This document shows positions 34,721 through 46,620 of a DNA stretch of 64,000 bases, in pieces. The notes under the pieces are model-generated. The model ran no database searches. It had not been told where the DNA came from and saw only the letters and a program-made list of their open reading frames with translations. Made by a program: the position numbers and the translations under genes. This DNA comes from Prinia subflava (lineage: Eukaryota; Chordata; Aves; Passeriformes; Cisticolidae), in contig NC_086254.1 of the NCBI RefSeq assembly GCF_021018805.1, positions 30,131,300-30,195,299 of the forward strand. Direction: 5' to 3'. The number at the start of each line of letters is the position of its first letter. The stretch's first letter is position 1.

Positions 34721-34859
34721 TCAGATCTTCTATCACCCGTTACATGCTCTTAATGAGACCTGCAGAGAGTTCAGACATCTGCCTGCCGAGCCCTTGAGCC
34801 CTGGAGTCAGTAGCTCCATGTGTCACTCCGTATTACCTAGCACTCCTTCCAGGTTGCTG

Positions 34860-34922
34860 GGCTTGGATGCTTTCTACCATCCCTTCCAACACAATTAGCA
34901 TTTCTTGGAGAACATGATTTCA
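34860..34922 (+). mobile_element. Possible degenerate CR1 tail
   Basis: The run CTTGGATGCTTTCTACCATC followed by CCTTCCAACACAATT and a later ATGATT resembles the 3' end of avian CR1. That end, from memory, is TTGGA..GATCTT..GGTCCCTTCCAACCCAAACC..ATGATTC. Divergence is high, so the call is tentative. Confidence 0.35.
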
Positions 34923-37818
34923 GGCTTTAATTGCCTTTGATCCTGCTGTAATCAATTTTCTCAGGCCAGAAAGACCCAGCAAAAGGCGAGTTAGGAAACA
35001 GAGGATGGTGGATGCCTTTGGAATGGTACCAGTTGGATCTCAACACGGTCAGCTTCTCTAATTCCATCTCTTCCTTTAGTCACTGCATATGATGGACATC
35101 TTCTCCCTGGATCATCGCTGTTGTTACCACAGGTGACATTCACTCCTTGTCTGATGAATCAAAAAGTGTGTGAGCACTCCCTCAGACACAGCAAAAGCAC
35201 GGAAAGAGAGACACCAACAGGCAATGATGCTGTTTCCAAAAGCCCAACTCTTGCCAACCACCTGTAACTCAGCAATGTGGTCACCTGCAGGGACACCCTT
35301 GGTTTCTGCATCTCCAGCCTGGAGCACCGGAGCCAGCACAGCTCTGTGTGCCACACCCCAGACCCCTGAGGAGCCCCAGCACTGCTGGCAGCTCACAGCT
35401 CCCCGGGCTCCCCAAAGGCAGCCCCACCATGCCAGGAGCTCCTGCCCTGCCCAACTACAACAGGAGCACTCCCAAGAGGGTGCTGGTCCCACCCTGCTGA
35501 GAACAAGTCACTTCCCGAGGTGGCTTTCTGGTGCCACGAAGGAGCCAAGTGAAGTAGGTGCAAAGCTAAAGAGAGGATTTAAGCAAGAGCTTAGAGAATC
35601 CATCTGTGCTGACATCCATCAGTGTCACTCCTTGGCTGCAAAAGCAATATTTATAAATCACGTTTCAAAACTGGCTACAAATTTGTACAAAGAAACAGAT
35701 GGGCTGGTGGTAGCAGTTTGTCACCACTGATATTTATACGGGGGAGTAGAGACAAGTGCAAGAGGGGTGAATGCAAGAGAGGGAAGGGAAGCAATGGGGG
35801 AACTCAAGGGAGGATGCAGCAGGGATACCTACAAGAGCAGGGGCAAAGGTGAGTGTACCCAGGGCAGCTGATGGACTGGAGAAGGGGGCAGAAATCAAAG
35901 GGAAGGAGATGGCACCAAGGCACCCTGTTAGAAATGAGGGGTGCCTCCATCTGCCACAGGCAGCCACCTCCACTTGCTGTGGAAGACAGCACTGCTCAGC
36001 AATTGGGAGGGTCTCCAAACACTCTGGGAATAACCCTGCAGCATTTGTTTTCCCAAGAGCAGGAGGCAGGAGGTGATGCCAGCTTTTACTCATTTTATGC
36101 AGTGTTACACCACACAAAAAGCTTGAGGGATCGTTTAGCACAAAGAATTACCCCGTGTCACATGAGCCTCATCCCACTCAAGAGAGCAGCAGCTCCAGAG
36201 GAGATGGTGGCACACGTGTCCTGCATCTACTGCCAGGCCAGCCCTTGGGCCACTGCTGCTGGACCCCCACACAGAGCCAGGGGGCCAAGCAGCCCCTGCT
36301 GAGCTCTGTACACCCCCGGCCACGTGCCCTGCCAGAGGAGAAAAACAGCAGTGGTGGCTCTGGGATGGCAACCTGGCCATGGCAGACACCCTGGCCCAGA
36401 GCTGGGAGCCTCATGGGGGTCTGGGCAGGGATGGACACCCGGGTGCAGCTCAGCGTGTTCAAGCACATTTTTATAAGGTCCTTCAAAGAAAGTGAGGGAA
36501 GTTAATCGCTGGGTGTGGGGCAAAATCTTGCTGAGGATTAAAGCCTGTTTACATGATAAGAAGCAAAGGTCTTCTGAGCAGCTTGAGCAGAGGGGGAGGG
36601 ACTCAGGTCGGGGACAGCTGTAATACTCAGGACACAAAGCAATATCCAGCTGTGCTACCATCACATCTGAAGCTTTTCCCTTTTGACTGTCCCCAATAAT
36701 GCTGAACCAAACTGAGCAAGGAGGATCCTACGTCAGCAGAAGGCTCCTATGATAAGCTCAGAACAAACTAAACCAGGCTTTTGACAGATAAAGCTGCAAA
36801 AGCAGAGAAAGAAAATGATTTTAAAAGAAAACCCAACCAAAACCAAAGAAGAATTTCCATGTGGTCTGCTGGCCCCTGTGACAAGCACAAGCAGATGTAG
36901 CTGGAGAAGGTCCCAGTATCTGCAGGGGATCCTGCTGTACCTATTGCTACAATCAGCACCTAAACTCACCCTAAACACTACCCAAAAATAGGAAGCATCC
37001 TGATAACTAGCTTTCTGGATTGTTGCTGTCCACACAAATGCAGCCTGATCTGGCAGCCTGCAAAGTCCAACAACAGCCAGGCTCAGCCAGCAGAACCTGC
37101 ATGGGACCCCCCTGCTCACAGCAGCATCGAGTCACTCAGGATGAGCTGCTCATCTCTGGGATGCAGGGAACCAGAGCTGCTCAGAGGAACAGACAGGCTC
37201 TGCCTGGCTGCATGTCCCAAAGGAGAGGACGAGCCCCAGGAAACAGAGGAACTGCACCCCAGAGCCACCACGTCACAGGGAATCAGGGTCTGCAGGCTGT
37301 GTCCCAGAGAACCCACCGTGACTGTGGGCTGGCTAGCATGGCTCCACTGCCTCCCAGAGCTCCAGAGCTGTTCCCATTTGTCAGGGGCACAGGGCTAGCC
37401 ACCCACATGGCAGCCCCAAGATGACCCATGCTCCAGGATTTACCTTGGAGAGGGATAAATCATAATGCTCAAAATGGGAGCGTGTTCATCTATAAATCCA
37501 CATCATCTCCTTGCCTCAGGCAGGTTGGAGATTTCCCATCAAGAAAGGGACTGAGAGCCCTGAAAATACCAAAGGCTTTACCAGACAGCATGAGAGGAGC
37601 TTTGCAGCTGCTTGCAGCAAGGAATAAAGCTGGCAGAGCCTCCTTGAGGAAATCCAAACTATTAGCTGACCAGTCCCACCATTTCAGGTTGACAAGAAAT
37701 TCTGCAACATGCCTGAAGCACCCAGAGCTGGCACAGAGCCTGACCCATGTCCCTTCTCCATGGCCAGAGCTGCTGCTCAGCCTGAAGAATGCAGGGCCAA
37801 GGGTACAGCAGGACTTAC

Positions 37819-37936
37819 CCTGGATATCCAGCAAGGAGAAATGGTGGTTGTTGGTGGCTTCAGGCGCCAGGGTGAAGTAGAAACGGTGGCCGCTCTGAGG
37901 CTCATCCCGGTCCACAACGCTGATTGTCTGGATCAG
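37819..37936 (-). CDS. CDH22: CDH22 exon 10: cadherin repeat EC5, middle
   Basis: This 118-base exon starts in phase 0 with LIQTISVVDRDEPQSGHRFY and ends with the first base of an aspartate codon after FSLLDIQ. VVDRDEP is the calcium-binding segment at the start of EC5. The donor is GTAAGT and the acceptor CCCCACAG. The sequence closely follows human CDH22. The changes are mild, for example APEATNNHH for VPEAPSNPH. Confidence 0.98.
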
Positions 37937-38212
37937 CTGTGGGGAGAAGGCAGAGGTGAGCACCAGTGCTGCTTCCACAGCCTCTCCCAGGTCCCACGTG
38001 CAGGGTGCAGCCAGCAGCATCACCAGCTGCAGCCACAGAGAGGGACGAGCCTTCAACCCTGCAGATGGGCTCGGTGGGACCGGCAGAGCAACTCGCACTC
38101 TGACAGGGGCTGCTCAGGAAGATTCTCAGGCAGAAGGGGACAGATGGGCAAGCTGGCACTGGTCCAGAGTGCTGCCTGCAGCCCAAGACCAGGGCTGGGG
38201 GGCTCTCGCTAC
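37937..38212 (-). other. CDH22: CDH22 intron 9 (276 bases)
   Basis: This is the shortest intron in the window. It has the non-consensus +4/+5 donor GTAGCG and a pyrimidine-rich acceptor ending CCACAG. Nothing else was seen. Confidence 0.92.
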
Positions 38213-38334
38213 CTGGCCTGGCTTGGCATCCTCACACACAGCGGTTTCATAGGGGGTGGCAAGCTCAGGTGGATTGTCATTGACGTCCAGGATTCGGATA
38301 CGGAGAGACGCCCTCGACACCTGGGAGTGATTAT
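38213..38334 (-). CDS. CDH22: CDH22 exon 9: end of EC4, start of EC5
   Basis: This 122-base exon completes an aspartate codon with two bases and ends in phase 0 after GQ. It encodes [50 protein letters not shown] is the EC4-EC5 calcium-binding linker. NHS forms an N-glycosylation sequon; from memory human CDH22 has NHA here, so this site would be absent in human. The donor GTAGCG is a weaker match to consensus than its neighbours. The length is the family standard. Confidence 0.98.
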
Positions 38335-40319
38335 CTGAAACAGAAAGAGAAGCAGAGCTTCAGGACAAAGGGCCAACTGCTGCTATCAGGGAGCAAACCC
38401 CCTCATCCTCATCTCTCCAAAGGCCATCGTGGCTGCTGCCAGCACTGCACCTCTGCCTGCCTGTGGCACAGACTGTCTACAGGACAGCAGCGCCTGTAGA
38501 GCATGCTTCAGCCTCACTGCACCCTGCAAAAGCCCAACCACTGGGCTGTGTGCCAAGGACTCCTGAAACACCACCTGATCTACCCCTGGAAAACTGGAGC
38601 TGCCCAAAGCTATTCCCAGCCATAAGGGTCAGCCATCCACTGGTGAGGATCTGTGCTGCAGCAAAACAGCACCAAGATGGGACAGAAAACTTGGTTCTGA
38701 GATCACCCTCTGACCTGGATCCTGATCCATAGGTGCTGGCAGCAACATCCAAGGGCCGAGCAAATGGAGCTGGGATGTGAAACAGCCGTGATCAACCAAG
38801 GGCACAGGTTGGTGCTGAGATCTGTCCATCCACCTCTGCTGTGCTCAGGTGACCCAGGGTCAAATGTGCTCCACTGAGGCATGAGGCTCTTATCCAGGGA
38901 CTCAGGCTTCTTATGCTGGCACTGGGGTTTTTTACCATTGCAGCTTAAACTTAAAACAGCACTGTCCCCCAGCTGGCATGAGGGGGTCAAGCAGTAGGAC
39001 TGAGGGCAGCCCTCTCACCCTGGCACTCACCAGCCCAGCCTCACACAGGCAGTGGTCCTGGGGAACCCCCTCCCTTGGGGTTCACTCTGCACGTGGGATG
39101 GGGCAGCATTTACACCTCCACTCACTGCAGCGTCACTGAGCTGCACACACACTGCCGAGGGACACCGAGCCCGTGCCACAGGATTATAAATCACTCTGGA
39201 GGGCCTGATGTTTGCTGAAGCACCTCATATATCTCCAGAAATGAGAACTCCCTCTTACTCCATCTCCTTTGTTTTACCCAGAGGCTGCACCTGTGACAGA
39301 ACTAATGCTTCTCTCCACGCTCAGGCAGGAGTTCTGCTGCCTGTTTGTCTATAACATTAATACTGGCCCCAACAGATCAGGTGGGGGAGGACCCAGGGGA
39401 GAGGAGATTTAGTGCTGCTCCATAATTAGCCAGGAATCTAAGCCCCCTCCCCAGAGCTGCCTTCACCCGGTTCTCACGTTATCACTCCCTCTCACCCAGA
39501 CCAGCTGCTCTGGTGATTAGATAGTTGTTTTTGGGGGAGGGAGGCTGAAGTCGTGACTAAAAGCCTAGAACTATGTGTTATTTTAAAAGGCATATTGGTG
39601 CAGAGAAATAAACTGCAATTGCTTGCAGGAAGAGAGAAAGGGGGAGGCAGCGGGGTGAGAAGGGAGCCCAGGGAGGCGGCAGGGTGTGCGCTTGATGCCC
39701 ACAAATGAGCAGGAAGAAAAAGGGTTCAGTTCCTGCAAGAAGGAGGATGACAGCATTTCATCACCCCCTCCTCAACCCACAGGAAGATGGATAACCATCC
39801 CCGCTGCTCAGCTCTGGAGCAGGCTGGGATTGCTGAGAGAAAGACAAGGAAAGGCAGAAGGAAAGGAGAGGAAGTAGAGCCTGAAAGAAGGAAGAATGCA
39901 GGACCCCAGCTCTTCCCCTTGTAAACTATAACCCAGAAGAGGAGCTCCTGCCTTATTGCCCCACAGTGTGGGAGCCAGCTGTGAGCAGGAACCCTCCCCA
40001 GGACCTGCGGGGATCGTGCTGCCAGGTCTGGACATCCAGGTGAACCTGAGCAAAGCAGCTTCTCTTGGAGCCCACCTCCGGCAGGCCCTGAGGAGGGATG
40101 TGATCTGGGCAGAGCCCAGACCTGCACCCACCCCTGCCGAGGCAGGGCTCCCGTCCCGCATCCCCGGGCACAGCTCTGAGACCGTGACCTTTCCAAATGC
40201 ACCCTGTCAGACAAAAGCTTTCCTCCTGCCCTTCCAAAGCTGCTGAAGCCTGAGGCTCACGCTCACTCCCGGCTCAGTGATGGGGTCAAAATTTGACGTG
40301 TACAGGAACATCAAGGTTA

Positions 40320-40620
40320 GAAAGGCAACTGCTGCACTCTTGTCCACCTTTCCAGTGAGGCACACATCAGCTTCTTTTGATTTTGGCTGTACAATGTATA
40401 TTTGAAGGTTTCTGTATGCTTTATCAACTTCCCTCTTTCTCTGAGCCAGCAGCTGGATTTACAGGTGGAAAAAATGAAATATGATTGGACATATTTGAAA
40501 AAAGTTATCTTCAAAACATCTGAAATATGTTTTTTGTAACAGTGGCATAAACTGGTGCTATGATGGTCAGAAGTGTGATAAAGATTGTTGGAGCACATCT
40601 GTGATGGAAAGCACAAAGCA
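40320..40620. other. AT-rich segment in intron 8
   Basis: About 300 bases of AT-rich sequence have no coding potential and no recognised repeat ends. They could be a decayed mobile element or a conserved element. I see no motif that decides between these. Confidence 0.25.
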
Positions 40621-40929
40621 CTCAACTAACACAGGATGCACATTTGCAAGGCCAGAAACTCTGGCCTGTGCTTCCTCTACCTGTGTGCATGCACTCAAAA
40701 ATGCCCCAGCACAGGAGCAAAGGCTCAGCAGGCAGGTCCCAGTGCCAGAAAGAGAAGCAGAGAGGGTGGATGAGGCTGTGGTGTGGGTGCTGCAGACACC
40801 TGCCCTCGCTGGGCTCTGTGAGGAGCACCCAGCCCGTGATTGAGGCGAGGGCAGCACGTGCTGGCTGAGGGCAACTGGAAGGGGAAAAAAAAGCCATCTT
40901 CCATTGCAGCGTCTCTCCTCAGTATTCCA

Positions 40930-41170
40930 GCTCAGCTGACTGACATGCAAATTAGTTTAATTATTTCTTCTTCTAAAATAAATTATATTTTGCAGTGGCT
41001 GCAATATGTTGTGTCAGGCAAAATTACATTCAATATTTTTAAACTAATTGATGTCAGCCTTGAGAAAACCTGATTGACAGCAGCGAGAAAACTAGGCTGC
41101 TACCTAAACGCTTTCCTAAATTAAAATTAAACATGCCGTTTTTCTGCATTTCCTTCAGGAGTTGGAATGC
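40930..41170. promoter_or_regulatory. Candidate intronic enhancer: octamer plus PBX-MEIS
   Basis: This AT-rich island carries a perfect POU octamer, ATGCAAAT, at 40945-40952. It also carries a perfect PBX-MEIS composite, TGATTGACAG, at 41071-41080. Several TTTAATTATT and ACTAATTGATG homeodomain cores lie between them. Such combinations are typical of neural developmental enhancers in general. Whether this one is conserved or active cannot be judged from one sequence. Confidence 0.45.
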
Positions 41171-43679
41171 TATTAATCTGAAAAGACTGAGGAAAGAGAC
41201 ATGGAAAATACACAGAACAAGAGGGAGATGCTGGAAGCACAGCCGTGCAGTATGGGAGCTCCAGGCTGGTGACTGGCAGCTGCCTTTGCCAACATGGGAG
41301 GAATTATTTCAGAGCCACTGGAGCTGCCGTGCGTGGGGGACAGAGCTCTGCCCAGGGCTTCCACACTGCTGCATCCCTGCCTGCCTCCACACAGCCACCA
41401 GCGTGGCTCAGGGCGTGCCAGCCACACACCCCTGCCCAGGTGCCATGCAGCAGAACAGGCAGCACAGCGACAGGACTGGCAGTGCCAGGATTCTGGAGCA
41501 TGAGATGGTCACAGTCCTGCTGCACGACAACCCTCAGGCCAAGAGTCAAATCCTTCAGGGGAATCTTCATCCACATCCCAGAGTATTTCCTTATTTAATT
41601 AATCATGTGAGCAAGTAATCTGAACAGGACAATATTCTCCTCTTAAATATTCAGATGCAAAACACCAACTTGCCCTCTCCCTGAGCTGCAGACAGCTGAG
41701 TGCTCACAGGACTGACACCAAGCACCTCTGGGCAACTGCTCAGCAATGCTGGAGCTCTGCAGCAGCTCCCAGTGATGGGAAGGGATTGACAGTGCTTGGT
41801 CAGCCCTGCTGCGGCAGGAAAGGAGGGCACTTGTGGTTTCTGCTGTGCCAGGATCCAGCCCTCACACAATCTCCCAATAAAACACTTTGCATTTTTACAC
41901 CCAAACCTCTCCTGTGGAGCTCCAAATCCAGCAGATGCCATTTGCCCTCTCCTCACACACACTGAAAAGTGCTGAGCAGCTTCTCTGGGTCTGAGGAGAG
42001 CCCAGGGGACCAGGGGCTGCCACGTGCAGCTGCAGCACCTGGAGCAGACCAGCTCAGGGACACTGCTGGGCACAGCATCCAACCTGCTCTTCTGTGTCGA
42101 GACCAAATTGGTACAATACTGAATTCAAAATTTTTACATTAGTAAGGAAGTCAGAAGAGGCAGGAGTGGAATTTATTCCTCACTATCTCAGCAAATTGGA
42201 AGAACAAAATGCACAACAGAGGACTGGGATGTGCCACTCTGCTCTCCAGCCCCAATGCCACAGCTCTGGGGCACAGGGTGGGTTTGTAGCTGCTGGTGCA
42301 GCTCCTGCCTGCAAACCAGAGTGCTAATGCCAAGGACAGAGCAGGGGCATGCCAGGGGTTTGACTTGTCTGACAGGTGGCTGTATCAGAGGCTGTAGCTG
42401 AAAACGTGGCTCCCAGCTGAGGGGAAGCAAAGTGGAAGCAGCAGTTAAGCCAAGTAACATATAAATGGCTCTCACCTCTCCTGAGTCCTGCCCAAACTCA
42501 GCAGCATGAGAGTCATTAAATTGCATCCAAACACAATGCTCTGATTAAAGCCAGTCTCCAGCAGGAAGATTTATCATCTCAATTACCAGCAGTGGACACA
42601 GCAGTCAAGGCCTCATCATTTTACATGAGCAAAGAGGAAAACAGGAAGAGAATCACTAATATTAGCCCAAGGAAGGTAAACAGCTTGCGAGGGAGATGAA
42701 GATTTATCTGTGGGAATGCTTGGCCTGGTCTCAGGCCAGATTAGCTGAACAGCCCCCATGCTTCCTGCTGGCTGCCACGCTGCGAGGCCAAACACTCTGC
42801 TGGTCCCTGGCCGGCTGAGGCAGCTCCTGCTGGGGGGGCAGAGCTGTTCTCGCTCCTCATGCCAGCAGTGGGAAGCTCAGAGAGCTCATGGGCACAGCTG
42901 GGCACCTTTTGCAGCTTTTCTTACTGCCTTCAGGGGCAAATACACTCTGGTTTCCACAGGTAGGAAATATGGACACGGTCTGTGCTGCAGCAGCAGCGGG
43001 TGCCAAACAGGGCTCTCCAGGGTGGGGGCACAGCTCCTGTTTAGAGCTGCTGGAGCCCTACAGGCTGGCTGGGGGGACAAGTGCTGCCAGTGGGGCTGGC
43101 TGTCCTTCAGCCTGCAGCAGTCAAACCCTGCCCAGGACAGCCCCGGCTGCAGACCAGGAGGCAGCTCAAGGAGGCCACAGGGATGCAACATCTTGTTGCA
43201 ACACACTCCAGCCCAACTGACTGCTGCCATGGGAATCAAGAGGGCCCTGGCACCATGAAAATACAGTGGGCACAGTTTTCCACCAGCTCCAATGAGCTGA
43301 GGCACCAGGCACAATCCCGGGCAGCAGGACTCCCACTGGGTTTGTTCCATTCCTCCTGCCAAGTTTACATCCCACTGAGGAAAGAGAACATGACCACTTG
43401 CTTCTGATGGAGTTGGTGATGTCCGGCCCTGTGGCACCCAGCAGCACTCCACATGCCCATGGTGAGCACCACAGAGCCCTGCCAGCACCCCTGGCCCCAG
43501 CTCCCTGTGTGGCAGGAACTGCACTGCAGGATGTACTGCTGCAGCGTGGGGGCTCCCAGCTGCCCTGCATTCCCTGCTCCCACTGCCGTGGCTGATCCCA
43601 CTGCGCCAGGCACATCCTGACAGCTGCTGCACAGCCCCGCTCTGAAACCCCTCCATCACTCAGAAGGCTGTACCTTTAC

Positions 43680-43810
43680 AACTGCCCTTTCCGCCAGAGG
43701 ATTCAGACATAAATTGTACTTTAAATTCAATATCAGTCATTAATATTTCATGATTACAAAACGTTAAGGATAATGTCACTGGGAAGAATGTCTGGGCAGC
43801 TAAAACGGAT
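43680..43810. promoter_or_regulatory. AT-rich island in intron 8 (candidate CNE)
   Basis: This compact AT-rich block has ATTAATATTTCATGATTAC-type homeodomain cores and a TGAGTCAG AP-1-like site near its end. It is flanked by GC-rich sequence. Function is inferred from composition. Confidence 0.3.
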
Positions 43811-44949
43811 GAGTCAGAGCTCACCATGGGAGAAGTCAGAGCACTGAAGAGTCTCCCTGGCTTTTGAACCGATCCAGCCTGACAGGCTTCCCTGCCAGAG
43901 GGGAGCTGCAGCATTTACTGACTTGTTCTGAAATCCTAGCCACAGCGTGTAAATATTGTCCTTCTGATTCTTGTCACCTCATGTTTCCTCTGGATGCTGA
44001 GTTGTGCTGCAATGCCACCATCCCCTCCTCCCTGCAGAGCCTCCCATGGAGCCCCCAGTACAGGACTCAGCTTGGCAATGGACTGCTCTCCTTGGGATGT
44101 GATCAGGCAGGGCTCACAACAGTGCCACAGCCAGAGAGTGCAGGGGTCACTCCCATCATCCAGCACAGAGCACTGGCACAGAGAGAGACTGGGAGGCACC
44201 TGGGAGCCAGAGATATCCCCTCGGGCACTGGGGGGTCCAGCCAGGGCCATTGACCCTTCCTCTCCCAGGGCTGTGGGGCCTGTGCCCTTGCCTGGCTAGA
44301 GTGGGTGGCAGGATCTGACCTCTGGGACCCAAGTCAGGCCTTGACCTGGCTCCTTGAACATGAACAGCAGCTTCAACACTTAAGAATGAGCAAAGGAACA
44401 CTCAGGGCAAACCTGGGGAAGGCCTCTCCCCACAGATGGACAGGCCCATGTCAGCAGGGATAAGGAGGTGCTCTGCAGCCACAGCAGCTCCCTGGTACCC
44501 ATTGCAGGGCAGAGCACAGCAGGGCCCAGGCTACCCTGGTGACTTGCACATCCAAAATATGGAAAACTTTGAAGAATATGGCAATGCCTTTCTGTTTCCC
44601 AGCATGGTGCCTGGGACATCCTGCTCCCACAGTCCCTACCCACTGCTGCAGCCCCAGGACACCCCATCCATTCCTTCTTTGCCAATCCTGCAGCACCCCA
44701 AGCACACAGGAGGCAGCCAGAGCTACAAACCCAGGTGCAGGTACAGTCTGTGAATCCCAAACACCGAGAGCTCTGGCAGAGCAAGTGCTGACAGTCCTGC
44801 AGTGCCACAGGGCTCCCGCTGCTGGGACATCCACTCACAGCACATGACTGGTGCAGGGGGAGGCAGGTGATGTGAGCACAGCCCCCCGGGAGCCCCCGGT
44901 GCTCTCAGCAGGTGTGAGTGCAGGCAGCAAGCTGCACAGGGATGACTGG

Positions 44950-45120
44950 CAGAGATGGTGCAGAGATAACACAAATTTGATTAGAGTTCATCAAATATAC
45001 TATTCGACCATGCTCCCTTATTAATGCTCGACTCAGGAAGAGTATTTTTAGGTTGTCTAGGGAGATGTCAGACTCAGTGCTGCTGCATTTATTTTTCTTT
45101 TTTACTTCAGTGCTGATTAA
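44950..45120. promoter_or_regulatory. AT-rich island beside exon 8 (candidate CNE)
   Basis: This AT-rich block begins about 100 bases past the exon 8 donor on the minus strand. It has TGATTAG, TTATTAATG and GCTGATTAAC homeodomain-type cores. Its position so close to the donor could also mean a splicing-related element. The call is composition-based. Confidence 0.3.
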
Positions 45121-45223
45121 CACTCGTGTCTTGGCCACCCTTGCGATGACAGCACCCATATCCCTCCTCCTGCCCCACTCCAGTTCTGCACAGACTGCTC
45201 CACACAGCATTCCCCCATCTCAC

Positions 45224-45360
45224 CTGCTTCCATCGCCAGGACAGTGATGTTGTGCCACCCTGCTGTCTCCCTGTCCAGGACCTTTCCTGTCACAATAGCA
45301 CCTGTGTTGGCATCGATGTCAAAGATCCTCTCGGTGTCCGTGCTGCGGTCGATGGCGTAC
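45224..45360 (-). CDS. CDH22: CDH22 exon 8: cadherin repeat EC4, middle
   Basis: This 137-base exon completes an arginine codon with its first base and ends with the first base of an aspartate codon. It encodes YAIDRSTDTERIFDIDANTG, then IVTGKVLDRETAGWHNITVL and AMEA. LDRE is the calcium-binding DRE motif of EC4. HNIT is an N-glycosylation sequon that human CDH22 also has, from memory. The donor is GTGAGA and the length of 137 matches the family. Confidence 0.98.
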
Positions 45361-46071
45361 CTGTGACCAGGCAAAAGCAGAGACCATGAGCAGCTGCGTG
45401 TGCCAAGCCCACCCTCACCACCAGCCCCAGGAGTAATGGAATCTGCCACCACAGGCCCTGTATCACTGCTCTCCTTGGCCTGTGTTGCAGCATGGTACAG
45501 GAAATCCACGTTTCTACCAGGCTGCAAGCCCAGAGCCTTCAACTTAAATTGAAGTGTGGTTTTTGGTGCATAAAATGGAACTGTGCACAGACTTTGGACA
45601 AGGGGAAAAACCTGCTCTGATAGGAACCTTATGCTCTGGATAGACAGAGCAATACAGAAATTGTGGGCTGTAACTTCACTTGTGACTCTGTAGGTTCAGG
45701 AAAAGCACAAGCCAAACTGAAGGTGGGCACCCCTGCTCAAGGAGCCCATCTCACCTACTGTCCTCTCTCCTGCTCCTGCCACTGCATCCACCCAAGTGAG
45801 ACACCCAGAGGGCAGCACATAGCAAACTGTATGCCAGATCTTCAGACACCTCAACTGCAGCTATAGCTGGCACAAAGCACAGGGTCTGGACTGAATGTGT
45901 GCAACTGGTGTGGCAATGCTGGCAGCAGAGCAGTGGGCAGCAGCCAGCATCCCCCCAACACAGCACATCATGCCAGCAGCCCCAAGATCTGCCCTATTTT
46001 GAGCTTCCTAGTCCCACAAGGACAGGCTGATGAGCTCCTCCAGCCGCAACTGTGTCCAGATACTCAGCAGA

Positions 46072-46142
46072 GACCCATCACAGGCAGCTCTCACTCTGCT
46101 CATTCAGACCCATCACAGGCAGCTCTCACTCTGCTCATTCAG
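46072..46142. repeat. 35-base tandem duplication
   Basis: Two identical copies of a 35-base unit starting GACCCATCACAGGC lie head to tail at 46072-46106 and 46107-46141. The match extends one further base, to 46142. Perfect identity suggests recent replication slippage in intron 7, so copy number may vary between individuals. Confidence 0.95.
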
Positions 46143-46539
46143 CTGCTTCAGTGCTGCCCCAAAGAGCCCCTCCTGAGGGTGGAACCCATGGATTCCCTGT
46201 GCCACCTCCAGGGAGAACAATTCCCACTTCTGCCCAAGGGTAACCCCACAGCTCACAAGCAGTCACCAGGTTTAGCCTTGAGCCTTCACCAGGAAACCAC
46301 AAATCCATGCATGTCCCAGTAGCATGACCTGCATTTCCAACCATTACACACAGAATGGAGCAAGCCAACATTAAATCAGGGCATAATGAGATGTGAGCTC
46401 CTGAAGGAAAGGGCTGGAATGGAAGCCTGATCCAGCTGAGGCCCTCGAGCACAGCCATAGTACAAATAACACAAACCACCACTGCAATCAGAATTAGAAA
46501 TCCAGAAGGCCTGCAAATCACAAACAATACAGCATAATG

Positions 46540-46620
46540 TTATTGTGTACAGCATCTTTCACACACACTGAATCCCAGAGTGCTTCACAGAATTAAATAA
46601 TACAAGACAGCAAAGAGTAC
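46540..46620. mobile_element. Possible ancient L3/CR1-like tail
   Basis: The stretch reads like the motif order (AGCATCTTTCA, then CCCAGAGTGCTTCACA, then AATTAAATAA) seen in old amniote L3/CR1-type 3' ends. It is very degenerate. The call is from memory of the consensus and is weak. Confidence 0.2.

Larger units (their letters stand above)
30843..37818 (-). other. CDH22: CDH22 intron 10 (7.0 kb)
   Basis: This intron has donor GTAAGT and acceptor CCTGCAG. It is of mixed composition, with moderately AT-rich stretches near 32930-33130, 33350-33560, 34000-34230 and 36780-37030. It contains a perfect 11-base hairpin (34685-34720) and a possible CR1 tail just after it. No nested gene was supported. 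Confidence 0.9.
38335..45223 (-). other. CDH22: CDH22 intron 8 (6.9 kb)
   Basis: This intron has donor GTGAGA and acceptor TTTCAG. It has the richest set of AT-rich islands inside the gene: 40320-40620, 40930-41170, 41570-41660, 43680-43810 and 44950-45120. The 40930-41170 island combines a consensus octamer and a consensus PBX-MEIS site. The rest is GC-balanced, with no coding signal. Confidence 0.9.

Noticed and set aside
42886..43659. 257-codon minus-strand open frame in intron 8
   Set aside because: Same strand as CDH22 but no cadherin or other domain, and the expected type II exon order is complete without it.
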